Shown here: positions 12,001 through 23,045 of the stretch, in pieces | Layout: each line of letters begins with the position of its first letter | Numbering within the stretch: the first letter of the stretch is position 1 | DNA from: Aphelenchoides besseyi | Lineage: Eukaryota > Nematoda > Chromadorea > Rhabditida > Aphelenchoididae | Direction of reading: 5' to 3' | NCBI GenBank assembly: GCA_024699855.1 | Contig: JAMPIQ010000001.1 | Coordinates: forward strand, 12,834,001-12,898,000 | Length of the DNA: 64,000 nucleotides | Translations under genes and position numbers: made by a program | The notes under the pieces: generated by a model | Told to the model about the DNA's origin: nothing | What the model saw: only the letters and a program-made list of their open reading frames with translations | The model's database searches: none

Positions 12001-15000
12001 GAACGTCACATCGGAGAACACAACGGTAATAGTCGCTGGTGAAGACTCCAGCTAACTGTTTGTTTTAGTTGAGTGTTGATGCCACCGAGTTGGATCAGGA
12101 GGAGAACACTTCGATCAGCAGTTTGGATTCTTTGGACGTTGTGGAAGAAATCGCCGATTATGAGCAGGAGGTCAGTTGATTTCGAAGTCTGTTTCTTCCG
12201 ATATCTTTTAATGTGCAACAGAAATCGAACTCAAAATTGAATTTAAATTGAAAGAACGGTTTCTATTCGGCGGAAAAGCGGCGTTGATTAAATTTTTGGG
12301 TTGACTGCTTTTTTGGTGTTCACAAAATTCTTTTATTCTGATCATAAAAAACCCGTTTCAATTTACTTTTCACTTCCACTTTTCGAAAAAACGTCTGAAC
12401 ATTTGATTGATTAGAATCAAGGCTTCTGAACTCAGAGCACTTGGTTCGTCCTCTCAAGCTCACAGACGTAATTTGAGTCGGTGCTGATGGCAAGTGATCG
12501 TGTTCCGGTGAGATCATATCTGTCTTATGACACGACTGATTAACACAACACGGAAGCGTTTTTAAACGATCGATCTAAACCCACTAACCTCGCCGTTGTC
12601 CACAATTCCAGGTCCTTTATTCGCACGATCAGTCGCTGAATTGGCCCTCAGGGAATTGGGCGCAAGAGATGAAGGACCAAAATTTGAAGTTGTGGGCGTT
12701 GAATTCAACAAAAATGTCAACTGTCGTGTTTGTCAACCTCATGTTTCGGTTGTTTCATGGATGAGCGATGACCGGAAAATTAACTTCATTTTATCTTTCT
12801 TTTCAATACGATCACTGTCACGAAGCGGGTTGTCCACTTGGCAGGTGTTTTTTGATTTCGTCTGAATCATCTGATTACCAAATGGGCGGCTCGTCCACTT
12901 CAACTTCATCTTCCGCCTAAACAGATAAATCAAAAGAGCTTCTTGGTTACAAGTTCAAAGTTTTGTGTTTAAGATCAAAGTTGACGGCTTCTTCATTTCG
13001 ATGTTTCGGGGTTGTCAAATTTGTTGCCGTTTTATGTCTTCGTCACAGCATTCCACTCGAACAGTCTACTGTTGGCTCAACATCTCGGGTTTAATCGGAT
13101 GTTTTTTTGGCAAAAGTTTCGAATCCACCAAACAAACTTATTTCCGCATTCACGCGAATTCCATTGGCCATTGAAGTTGCGAATAAACTGCCGTTTTATT
13201 GGTCTCACCGATCGCATTTATCTTCCGCTTTGTCGTCAACCGAACAATCTCGTGCTTTTTGATCGTTCAACCACTTGGATTCATGTGGTTTTCGCGGATT
13301 GATATTCTCGAGTTCTAAGCATTTTCTACAGATTGCCTCGAACCCTTCTATGCGTTCCATCGACTGTTACATTCGACAGAATGCGGGAGCACGGACGGCC
13401 ATGTACTTTGTAAGCGAAGTCATTGGTGTTTTGTTCTTACAAGAACTTCTATCAAGCCAATTCAAAACACGTACTGACGAGTACGAGACGATTGAATTTC
13501 ATCCACAGATTTTGAAGCTTCAGAATTTTTAAATTCAAACACGTGCCGAAACGTCAGAAACGGAAGAAATATTATTGAAACTTGAGACGTTCGTTCACTT
13601 CTCATATTTTGCCGAAATCTTTTGAGAACATTCGAGTGATCAGTTGAGAGGTTTCGAATCTCGTTGACACTTCGAAGTTTGATTGCTTTTAAGACGTTTA
13701 CCGTAGACATTTTATGGGAATATTTCTGTTTGGTTGAAGCAAAGAAACGGGTTGACATTCATAGATGGGTCGAAATTTTATGAGCTCATCAAAACGAGAG
13801 TGGGAAAATTTTCTGGGTCGAGATTTGAATTCGAAAAGCACATAAAATCCAGAAGTTTCAGACGATGTTCGCCACAGATCACGGTCCAGTTCGCCATTCG
13901 TTGATCAACCTCGTGCTGCACGAAGACATTCCCGACTTGTTACAAGCAATGGCCGAAGATGTGAGTTTGTTTCCTCGTTTTGACGTGCCAAACTTTTGCA
14001 CGAAAAGACCTGAGGGCACTGAAATGCCCTTCTGAAGAGCGAAGATGTTTGGCAAACAAGTGAGGGCGTCGTGAATTGGGTTTTCGAACTCAATTTATGT
14101 TCCGAACAAAATCGTGGGTGAAAGTTCGCTGTTTACCACAAACACCGAACGGTTGTTTATCGAAGAAAATCGACTTAGAAGTAGCGTAAATGATTTTTAA
14201 TTAAATTCACGCCTTCTTTCCGTTTTCGTCAGAAGTTTGAAAGCCCACTCGTTGATGGTCAGACGTTATTTTCGGACGAGGGAAATTGAATTTCGTTCCA
14301 GTTGTTGACCACTCGAAACGAGAGGATCTCAGTTCTTTCGAAGTGTCGAATCGTCGGTTTGCAAATCGCAGCAAATTGAGCCGCTCTTTGTTTTCGTAAA
14401 GTCGACCAGAAACACCCGATGGACTTTACGAATCTGACAATTCGCAGCGATTTATCACTTCGCACTTTGTTTCCAATCGCTTCATCGGCCGCTCTGAACG
14501 AGCGTACGGTAACGATTACGAAACTCGGGAAGCGATTTCCATTAGAATCGTGGGATGATCGTTTACGTAAACGGCAACTTTGATTCGCTGACAAATCGCT
14601 TATGGAAATACATTAAGATGTCAATGAAATCGAAAGCAATTTACGAAATCGTTCACTCGATTCGCTAAGTACCTTCTTGTCGTTCTCTCTTTGGCGTTTT
14701 TCGAGTTCATGTTTAAGCCGAAAGATATATTCGTTGTATTGAGAAGATTGACTCAATACGCTTTTCGGGAACCTCTCAACCTCCAAGTGCTTACGTTCTT
14801 AAACGAAGGAAGTTGCCCAAATTCATTACTTAATCGCACGTAATTCACGAGGTCTGTCAGCTAAGTTTTCAGCTGCTTGCATCTCTGATTAAATCGAATT
14901 CTTGATTAACGGACAATCATTTCTGCGGGCCACCTACTTTGTTCATTTAAAAGCCGATCGACCACGTACCATCGTCAGTCGTTGGGTTGTCCGACGATGA

Positions 15001-16237
15001 CGGTGGATGGTGGGTATTCTGGTCTCATCATTTCAGTCTTACAATCCAAAGATTACGATCTATTGCCGTCATTCGCAGCTTTTAAATGTAATAAGCCGAT
15101 TTCGTTTCTACATCTTTCGTCGTCATTCCCCTCGAGTACGATCGTGTGCTTCAGTCTCTTGGTTCCAAGCAGTGGTACTTTGTCTCTATTAATCAACTGA
15201 ATTGACATTTCAAGTCATTTTTGCATGCGGTTTGTTTCGGTCGAGAGTATATGTTGCTGAACATACTCAGTTCGTTTAAATTGAAAAAGTTTAATCACCA
15301 GCCCTGAAGCCTTTACGTTCCATCTTTTTACCGTAGAGCATTGTGATTAATATCGAGAGTAGTCGGTGCGAAAGGTTCGAACAAACAAGTTCGTTTATTA
15401 GTTCATTTTTCAACTTCAAATCGGTTTTTGTTCTTTAACCACCTGTTTTCTTCTCTGCTCTTTCAACTTCCGCATTTGCCGTTCGAAACACGTGCAACAA
15501 AAAGCCCATTGAATTGAGGACTTTTGTTTACGAAAAAACAAAAAGATTTCAAAGGAACATGCCACGTGAATCGCAACGTTTAAAACTTTCAAGCCGAAAG
15601 AGGACGCTTTTAAACTTCGACATTTCAGTTGCACTTCGTTTTCGAAGACTATTCTTCTACTCGACCACAAATGAACGGTATCATGCAAAAACGACGAAGT
15701 CCGAGTCAGAAACAAAATCGAGTTGTAAGTTGTCATATCTTCATCACAATCATCGCTATGTGTTTTCAGAACAATCGTATTTGTTTTGCTACCGAATCGC
15801 CTAAGGTCTTCACTTATTTGAACGAAACTTGCGCCTTGAACGAACCCAAATGGATTGAAGGACAACACATTCCCTACGAAGATTATCTCAAGTTGTGTCA
15901 CGACACTCAAGATCAAGCTGCACGTCAAGCGTTTGAATTGTCGAAATGGAGAGCAGTGATGCAAATGAAATACACGGACAGCGATACCGTGAATTGTAAG
16001 TTTGTTGCCGTAAATGCAAATCAACTGAACCGACGAGTTTTAGCTGTGACTTCGCAGTTTTCTACTCGTACTACACTTCAACCGCCGCAATCCCCGTCGG
16101 CATCGCGTACTCCAACACCTGATGACAGTGAACGCATGAGCGTTTCACCGACTTCGACCACTCGCTTCTTGTACGGTACGTCAATTCAACGTCCGATTCC
16201 GGCTATGCGACAAGAAGTTGGCACTTCAGCGATTTGA
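6034..16237 (+). CDS. long disordered protein with RVxF-like motifs, 1,324 aa (long isoform), family unknown
   Basis: Thirteen exons keep phase throughout: 6034-7606, 7788-7953, 7997-8306, 8350-8601, 8759-9230, 11730-12025, 12069-12170, 12612-12722, 13332-13409, 13862-13960, 15629-15724, 15770-15995, 16044-16237. The summed length is an exact multiple of three, which is the main support for one locus. The first two thirds are low-complexity, rich in Pro, Arg, Ser and Gln (SAPPPIQATL, LAPPPEPAPDYEE). Four sites fit the PP1-docking RVxF consensus: RVRF near 284, KVGF near 836, RNVSF near 857 and RICF near 1188. The conserved-looking part is C-terminal: TMFATDHGPVRHSLINLVL, DLHFVFEDYSSTRPQ and ESPKVFTYLNETC. 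I do not recognise the family; a scaffold or phosphatase-targeting role is inference only. The ATG at 6034 follows a non-ATG in-frame extension. Confidence 0.65.
9231..11516. other. large intron with probable internal promoter
   Basis: This stretch separates the exon ending at 9230 from the internal start at 11517. It holds an open plus-strand frame at 9350-9599 (WSMEEHVRGLRFLEQGQ...) behind a CAACAG acceptor, but joining it to exon 9230 makes an immediate TGA, so it is not placed in the gene. A 149-codon minus frame at 9969-10418 shows no motif. No mobile element was recognised. Confidence 0.4.
11517..16237 (+). CDS. short isoform of the same locus, 448 aa, from an internal alternative first exon
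   Basis: An ATG at 11517 opens exon 11517-11661 (MSSSFLYRNTPTSNSFFSP...), which ends in phase 1 exactly like the exon ending at 9230. Both can therefore splice into 11730 without changing frame (TAT from upstream, GAT from this exon). The result is a 448-residue protein sharing the last eight exons with the long form. The 2.5-kb intron 9231-11729 would then contain the internal promoter. An alternative is that 6034-9230 and 11517-16237 are two separate genes; the phase match favours one locus but transcripts are needed to decide. Confidence 0.6.
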
Positions 16238-16820
16238 ATTCGATTCTGAAGTTTTGATTCCCGTGCCTTTCACAATCCTTGTTTGATTCCAATGAACACT
16301 ATAGTGCATTTTGATTTATTTTGTTTATTTGATCTCATACTTCTGCTTTTTGTCTAGTTATTGATGCTCAATTTAAGTTCTTGACTATGCCAAAGGACAT
16401 TCTCATTGATTGTATAGAAAGCGCTAAATAGATTTTTTGTGCATTGCCATAGACTTTAACTCATGACTGTTTTTCTGATTTTGCTTTTGAACATGAAGGC
16501 TATAAAGTGAACATATTCTCGAGAATCAGATTTTGATTGCAACTGAAAGAGCAAAGAAATTGAATGAACACTGTCGCTCAGAAATAAGAACAATCGTTTT
16601 GGATCACAGCTCCGAATTCTGTTGAAGCGACTGGAAGTTCTGTTCGTTCAATGGACATCGATCAATGAAATTTCGTTCTTTTTGACGAAGTTTGAACAGA
16701 ATTGCGCCAAAATTTCTGTTATGTGTTTGTCGCTTATAGTCGGAGCTCGTAAACAGTTATTGTTCAGTAGAATTGGAAATGTAAGTTCGCTTTTTCAGTT
16801 CCGTTCATTCGAAGTTTCAG
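16238..16820. other. intergenic spacer with UNG upstream region
   Basis: About 580 bases between the preceding stop and the UNG start. It should contain the 3' UTR of the upstream gene and the UNG promoter. A TTTCAG stands directly before the UNG ATG at 16821, so a 5' intron or trans-splice acceptor there is likely. Confidence 0.4.
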
Positions 16821-17927
16821 ATGCCGAAAGGATCGAAACGACCGTTAACGAGCGCTGAAAACAAAAACATGTCAATTTTGCAGTTCGTGAAGAAATTGGA
16901 CGAACCTCAAGGCGTCGATCAACCGGGACCGAGCTCATCAACGAAAGAAAAGAACGTGGAAAGTGTTGTTAAATCAATTGTCAATAAAACGGTGGAGGAC
17001 GAGAGCTCCACTGAACCACCGACGAAGAAGATTCACATCGAATCCGAAGCCTCTGGCAGCTCTGTGGCGAATACTTACAAAGCAAAAGTGATTGCGGGTC
17101 TCCATGATCCGAAATGGTTGTCGGCGTTGAAGAGCGAACTTGATCGCCCGTACATGACTAAACTTTTCAACAAGTTGGACGCCGAGTTGAAGCAAGTGAG
17201 CAATCAGTTTTTGCTGTTTGTTTTATTTTGCAGGGAAACACAATCTATCCGCCGATTAATCTTGTCTTCAATGCTTTCAATTTGACTCCGCTCAACAAGG
17301 TTCGAGTTGTGATCATCGGTCAAGACCCGTACCACAATGCTGGACAGGTGAGATCAAGGATTTGAGTGTTTTGCATTCATCTTTAGGCTCATGGCTTGAG
17401 CTTTTCGGTTCCACCGGGTATTCCACCACCACCGTCGTTGCTGAACATTTACAAGGAGTTGAAGAAGGAATTTCCGAACTTCGTGCCGCCTAAACACGGC
17501 TCATTGGTGAATTGGGCCAAGCAGGGAGTTTTCATGCTCAACGCTTCACTTACTGTTCGGTTAGTTCAATTTTGCGACGTGATTATTCTTCTTCCTGCTC
17601 AGAGCAAACAACGCAAACTCGCACAAGGATTTTGGATGGCAAGAATTCACGGATAACGTGATCAAAATGATCAGCGACAAGCAAACGGGTGTTGTCTTTC
17701 TTCTTTGGGGAAACTTTGCTCACAAGAAGTCACTGTTGGTCAATCAGAAGAAACACGAGATTGTTAAGGTGAGTTTGTCCGACTATCACACAATCTAATG
17801 AGCTTTTTAGACTGCACATCCATCGCCGTTGAGCTATCGTTTGTTCGTGGACTGCAAATGTTTCACGAAAGTCAACCAAGCGTTGAAGCGTCTTGGACGA
17901 GAACCGATTGATTGGACCAGTTTGTGA
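16821..17927 (+). CDS. ung-1: uracil-DNA glycosylase (UNG family 1), 314 aa
   Basis: UNG removes uracil from DNA to start base-excision repair. Five exons are in phase: 16821-17195, 17234-17347, 17387-17559, 17603-17768, 17811-17927. The water-activating motif is [20 protein letters not shown], with the catalytic Asp in GQDPYH near residue 151. The uracil-recognition block LNASLTVR and the HPSPLS DNA-intercalation motif are intact. The first ~95 residues are a disordered, charged extension; its start ([18 protein letters not shown]) is followed by ILQFVKKL, reminiscent of the N-terminal PCNA/RPA-binding tail of nuclear UNG2 but not a clean PIP box. Length matches UNG proteins (about 300 aa). 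The AG just before the ATG suggests a trans-splice or intron acceptor. All key residues are present, so the enzyme should be active. Confidence 0.97.
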
Positions 17928-18743
17928 GTTTACAACACTCCTAACTCCGCGAGTATCTCGAGTTCTCATTTAATTTGTACATCCATCATTGTTTTTAAGA
18001 AGTAAACACTTTCTCTTCTATTACTGTATGTTTATGTTGAAACAAAAATAGATCAAAGGTTTTCAATCGGAGCATCGAACACGAAACTTTGTAGTTCATT
18101 CAAATGTATGTGACGATTGTTGTGCGCAATCTGAACTCTACACAGCGGATTCACGTTGAAAATGTCGGAATTTGTTGTGCGGTATGGAAATTCGATCACG
18201 TTCGACAAATTGAATATCTTGAGCGCTCTGCGGAATTTCGATTGTAGCACACGAACAACGCGTTGATTGTGCTCAGAAACTCTTGGTCTTTGTCGCTAAT
18301 TGATGGCCCAAGTAGGGGGTTGATTAGACGTTTTAATCATTTCTACCCTCTCATTACACCTTCACTTTGAATTGCTCGGATTAGTCTGCGAATCAATTGG
18401 GACAATCGTACGACACGTGGGTACGAAAACTGTAAATGGAATCGAAACAAAATGGTACAGAAACCTTACAAACGGTAAGCCGATTTTTTTTCCAATTGTT
18501 CCAACAACCGGAAGCCACAAAGTTTACAGTGCAGATTTCAATCTGAAGCAAATCCAGAGCTTAATTCGACTTTAATCGGGTTTCACTCGTGTCTTCTTGT
18601 CGATTGTGATTTCGTTAGTCACATGTAAAGTAACCGACCGTCTTCACTCATCGGTTTCCGTCAAAACCTCTCGTATACAAAATTTGCTAATTGAAACATT
18701 TTGATGTCGTAGGAGTACAAACTTAAATTCAAATTCTATCGCT
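17928..18743 (-). other. weak minus-strand exon candidates between UNG and aquaporin
   Basis: Two stretches look exon-like on the minus strand: about 18415-18325 (reads VVRLSQLIRRLIRAIQSEG after a TTTACAG acceptor) and about 18297-18053 (NQRVVRVLQSKFRRALKIF, ending at a stop). They have splice-like edges (AGAGG|GTAG and CAATTAG), but the joined frame does not give the longer reading of the second exon. I recognise no family. A plus-strand open frame at 18372-18575 is equally unsupported. Confidence 0.22.
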
Positions 18744-21223
18744 ATGCAACACCCCAACAGTCAGCAGTGGGCTCGACCTCGACGTGTCAATCGAAGTGTT
18801 GAGAATGAACTAAGACGAGTAAGTTAAAGTGGGTTGTCTGAATTCTCAGACGAATAGCGTTGTGACGTAGGGAGTTTAAGTTGATGTACATACGCATGAC
18901 TTGTGTTTTTGGTCTTAGATCGTAGTCATTTCGCCACTTCGACGGGGTGATTTGCCCAGTAACCGCTTAGTTTATATGCAAATCCCAGGGAGTCACAAGT
19001 GATAGCGTGCACTTGAGCGGCTTTCCAATGACTCGCGATAGTTTGAATCAAAGAGCTTTGAATAATCAATGTGTATGGAGAATATGACAACTCATCACTC
19101 GTTTACGATCCAATCACTATTTGGTAGATTTAGACGTCCAAATTTTTGTTCCGCATTTTGAATCATCTGTTCAGCTTACTCGTTTGTGTCTTTAATGCCA
19201 GTGTGATCAAACTGAATCTTTACCTCTTTTGTGAATTAGAATTCGGACGTGAGATGACCTTCACGATCGTCGTGCTAATGGACCCATTAAAAGCATGAAT
19301 CTGTGCGCCAAAGCCTCCAGTCAACAAACGCAATCTTCTTGTTGTTCGATGAACAGACCAACAGTCGATGTTTTGGAGTTAAAAAGCAATTCATGAGAAA
19401 CGTTTCCGATCGTCAACCACTTGTCGCCGTACTTTCCTTTACTGTCTTCGCTTTTCACTCTCGTGATCTAACTTTTGAGAGTAAATGTTTAACAAAAGAA
19501 ACATCTGCACATTCGATTACTCGAGACCAATTGCTTGTTCGCTCTTTTAGTTTGCAGACGAGATGTTAGATCGGGGAGTTGATTGTCAGATTTTTGGCGA
19601 TTAGACGGATTGTAAGCTCACGAAGCGGAAACGTGCGCTTGACAGAAACATTTGGAAGTCAAATCGCTTGTTGATCTCAAAATTACCCTCACGATTTTCG
19701 TTTACTCACTCGAAAGCATTTTTCGCATCCAAAAAGTTTTTGGTCTTTCGACTTTTTGCTTATAAGTTGAAAATAGTAAACTGAGTTCTTGTTTATATTT
19801 CGCTTGTTTAATGGTCCATCGTACTCAACAGACGTGTCAATATTTGAATTGATCTGATCATTTAGTCGGAAACTGTTGGCCACACTGTCAACCACTCGGT
19901 GATTCCGCGACTGCCATCGGCAGATCCAAAAATTGCTTGGAAGGAAATGGATCGCCTACGAGAGTCGTTGGTGGATAAGATGGGTACGGAGAACGAAGTA
20001 ATTCGTGCTATTTTGGCCGAATTTCTTGGGACATTCTTCCTACTGCTGATTGGTATCTCAGCTAACATCCAACAAGAAATGACCGGTGCAAGTGCAACCA
20101 CCGCTCAATTGGCTTGGGGTTTTGGATTTGCGTTTGCTGTTTACACCGCTTATACGGTTTCTGGTAAACTTCGAAAGAACGACTTCGAATTGTGTTCGCT
20201 TTTTAGGAGGCCATTTGAATCCAGCAATCTCGTTGAGCTCCGTTTTAACCGGTGATTTGCATCCTAGTCGTTTGTTGCCGTACATTTTTGCTCAACTACT
20301 CGGTGCGTTTGTTGGTGCTGCTGCGGCTTATTTGGGACACATTGACGATTTGAACTTCTTGGACAATGGAGTACGAACAGTTGTGGGTAGAAATGCAACC
20401 GCTCAATTGTTCACGACCTTTCCAACACCTTATATGACGGTGACTGGCTCACTAATTGATCAAGTGAGTAAGAGTCAATTGTTTCTTAGAGATTGACTTA
20501 TGTTTAGATTGTGGGAACAGCGATTTTAGCTCTTTGTCTCGGATTGATCACCAACAAACGGCATTTGATTCCGTCCGGTGTTGTTCCGTTGTTGGCCGGT
20601 CTTGTGCTTACAATGATATCGATGACTTATGGCACAAACGGTGGATTTGCCGTTAATCCTGCACGGGACATGGGACCACGTTTGTTCTTGTTATGCATTG
20701 GCTACGGTTGGACTCTTTTCACGTAAGTTAACAAGTACAGTCATAGTATAGTCAATGAGTTTAGTGCGTACGATTATTATTTCTGGATTCCATTGGTTGG
20801 GCCATTTATCGGAGCTCTAATTGGGACTTGGATTTACAAGCTTTTTGTTGGAATTCACGGCGCCGACGATGAAATCACTATCACCAGCGGCAAAGTTTAT
20901 CCAAAAGACGATCGAGGTTATAAGGTCGGTTCGCATTTCGTCTAACAATTTGCTTTCATTTCTTCGAACTTTACGCTCTTTCTGATTTAACGCTTCAAGA
21001 TTTAAACGGGAGCTTTTTGCAGAATGGAGGTCACACTGTTGCTGTGAACCACAGTATTCACAACTCGAACTACTACATGAGACATCCGAACGTTCCGTCA
21101 CAAACACCGGCACCGCCAATCTCTCCGCCGCCGAATGTTCTGCCGATTACCGCACGTTTGGCTCAGGAATACGAACGACATTCTTACGAACCGCCAACAA
21201 GTTATCGACCGTCTTATCGTTGA
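18744..21223 (+). CDS. aquaglyceroporin (MIP family), 401 aa
   Basis: A membrane channel for water and small solutes such as glycerol. Six exons are in phase: 18744-18818, 19866-20163, 20207-20463, 20508-20722, 20765-20924, 21023-21223. The first NPA box is GGHLNPAISLSS and the second is GFAVNPARDMGPRLF. The Asp after NPAR and the block YDYYFWIPLVGPFIGALIG mark the glycerol-transporting subgroup rather than a strict water channel. Six membrane helices and two half-helices can be placed between about residues 60 and 300. The N-terminal 25 residues sit on a separate exon 1 kb upstream (MQHPNSQQWARPRRVNRS). The cytoplasmic tail ends in Pro/Tyr-rich sequence (SYEPPTSYRPSYR). It belongs with the C. 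elegans aqp-1/2/3-type aquaglyceroporins; I cannot choose which. Confidence 0.93.
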
Positions 21224-21452
21224 ATTAGCCGAATTCTATTGCCTCTTGAAATAGAATGCCTTTCGCTTTGTTCCAAATTGCCTTTTCGTTTAATTTCATT
21301 GATAGCTGAGCCGGTAGCTGTCTCTGCAGCATGTACATTTGGCTGATCTTTAATTTAAAATAAAACATTCAAACGACTTTGCCATTCATTTCATTGAACT
21401 TTCTATTCTGTCGCTCTGTGTTTTGAAATTAACGTGCAATTGTGTGTTATAG

Positions 21453-22040
21453 CGACATCAAGGATCGGAGAGTCGAGATCCAACACCAATTAGCTGGCGC
21501 CAAACAACTATTCCCCCGTTTCCCGACGACAGCAAGTTCCGAATACCTCCTACATCCACGGCCATTGAGAGAATCGATCAATTGCCATCAACGACGTTTG
21601 GATCAGCGGAACCGAAGCGTGAAGTTTATGCTTCAATGCGACGCGAGCCCGATCCCTCGCCACCTCCATTGCCACAAACTAAACCACCATCAAGTCCCGT
21701 ACGAACATCATTGGAAACCGACAGACCACAACGTTCGAACCAGTCAGATCGCTTACTTCGCTCACAAGAAGAACAAACTTTAACGTATTTCACTGAACCA
21801 GAAACCACGTCAACTCCACCGGTCAAATCGAACGGACCAGTGAGACGAACGTCCGAGTTGTTTGCTGAACTTTTCACTCCACAACCGGCTAAACGTCGAA
21901 TTCCCGAACCGGATCGAACACCACCGGTTGTTGCTCCTCGACGTAAACCGAATTCGAATGAAAACCCGGAAATTACCGTATCGTTGGCTTACTATCGAAA
22001 CGATCAACAAAAAGATCCCAATTACTCTTATCTTTCTTAA
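21453..22040 (+). CDS. alternative last exon, probably a second aquaporin C-tail (195 aa)
   Basis: A single open exon starts after a GTGTTATAG acceptor and runs 195 codons to a TAA. It has no early ATG of its own: the first in-frame ATG is about 57 codons in. It begins in phase 0, and the aquaporin exon ending at 20924 also ends in phase 0, so splicing 20924 to 21453 would replace the 66-residue tail by this Pro/Arg/Ser-rich one (REPDPSPPPLPQTKPPSSP, RRTSELFAELFTPQPAKR). The tail is disordered and rich in likely phosphorylation and SH3-binding sites. The alternative is a fragment of another gene. The AATAAA at about 21361, in the gap before this exon, would serve the short isoform. Confidence 0.5.
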   Translation, partial: RHQGSESRDPTPISWRQTTIPPFPDDSKFRIPPTSTAIERIDQLPSTTFGSAEPKREVYASMRREPDPSPPPLPQTKPPSSPVRTSLETDRPQRSNQSDRLLRSQEEQTLTYFTEPETTSTPPVKSNGPVRRTSELFAELFTPQPAKRRIPEPDRTPPVVAPRRKPNSNENPEITVSLAYYRNDQQKDPNYSYLS

Positions 22041-22951
22041 CGACACGATTCTTCACGACCTTTGCGTTTTCTCTTCCAATGCGATTTGCTTTAACGTTGC
22101 TAATTGAGAGTTGTGCTCAACAATCACGTAAACGATTTAAATTACGAACAGAGAAACTCACAAGTTTTGGTGTGTTAATTGCTTTAACCATTGTATTTTA
22201 AAAGAAACTATTTCTGTCTTCGTTTGTTGCAAAATCAATCGTTTCGGTTTGTACGTTTGACTATTCGAGAAAATGCATTAAAATTGATTTCTGCTACAAA
22301 CGAACAGCCTCAGACATTTACATCTTTTGTTTCAGCTATTATACTTATTTTCAATAAACAAAGTTAATGTTGAGGACTTTATCAGGTTGGTGGAGTCACC
22401 AGTGGAGTTCCTAAACAATCGAGCAAGTCACTTCTGAATCTTTCAGAGCACTTACCGACGAGAGCAGCGGTCTTATTTTTGCGTCCTAGTTGCTTAATGC
22501 AAAGGAAGAGCGCTTGGAAGTATGATCGTTGCACCAAGCAAACAGAAAATGCTTGCAAGTTTTTTGTCCATTGAATTCTTAGGTTTTTGTGGAAGAGCTC
22601 GACGATTAAATTGAAATCAATGGCAAGGAACAACAATAGAAGGAACAACGCATTCAAATTTCGAGCTCTCAATTGAAGCTTTTATGCAAATGGAGAAGCT
22701 CGTCCGCTTGGACTTATCCATTAATTGGTGCAAAAAGTTCCTCATGTTTTTTGAACGGCAAATTGTTTTGCGGTTCGAGCTCATGTTTGTTGTTCCGACG
22801 GTCAGACGGTCGACTTTTGGTCGATCGCTGTTGTTTTGGTCTTGAGATCTCAAGACATAAACAACAACAGAGATCAAAAACAAAGAACGCACCATCTGTG
22901 GGTGTTTTCGATTGGGCAGCAGACAATCACGCCCACCGTTTGGCTCATCAG
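22041..22951. other. intergenic region upstream of a secreted-protein gene
   Basis: About 0.9 kb. Minus-strand open frames (22617-23021 and 22874-23116) overlap the TATA box and 5' leader of the plus-strand gene and show no motif, so they are not called. Confidence 0.4.
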
Positions 22952-22959
22952 TATAAAAG
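22952..22959 (+). promoter_or_regulatory. TATA box of the secreted cysteine-rich protein gene
   Basis: TATAAAAG stands 94 bases upstream of the ATG at 23046, with a pyrimidine-rich leader between. The spacing fits a canonical TATA promoter with a short 5' UTR of about 60 bases, and suggests strong or tissue-specific expression. Confidence 0.6.
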
Positions 22960-23045
22960 CGCCGATCGAAATACGGCAACTCAACAGTTCCCATTTTTGA
23001 ACGATTCTCCACTTTTTCCAATCACGCGTCTTCCAATCCATTGCC

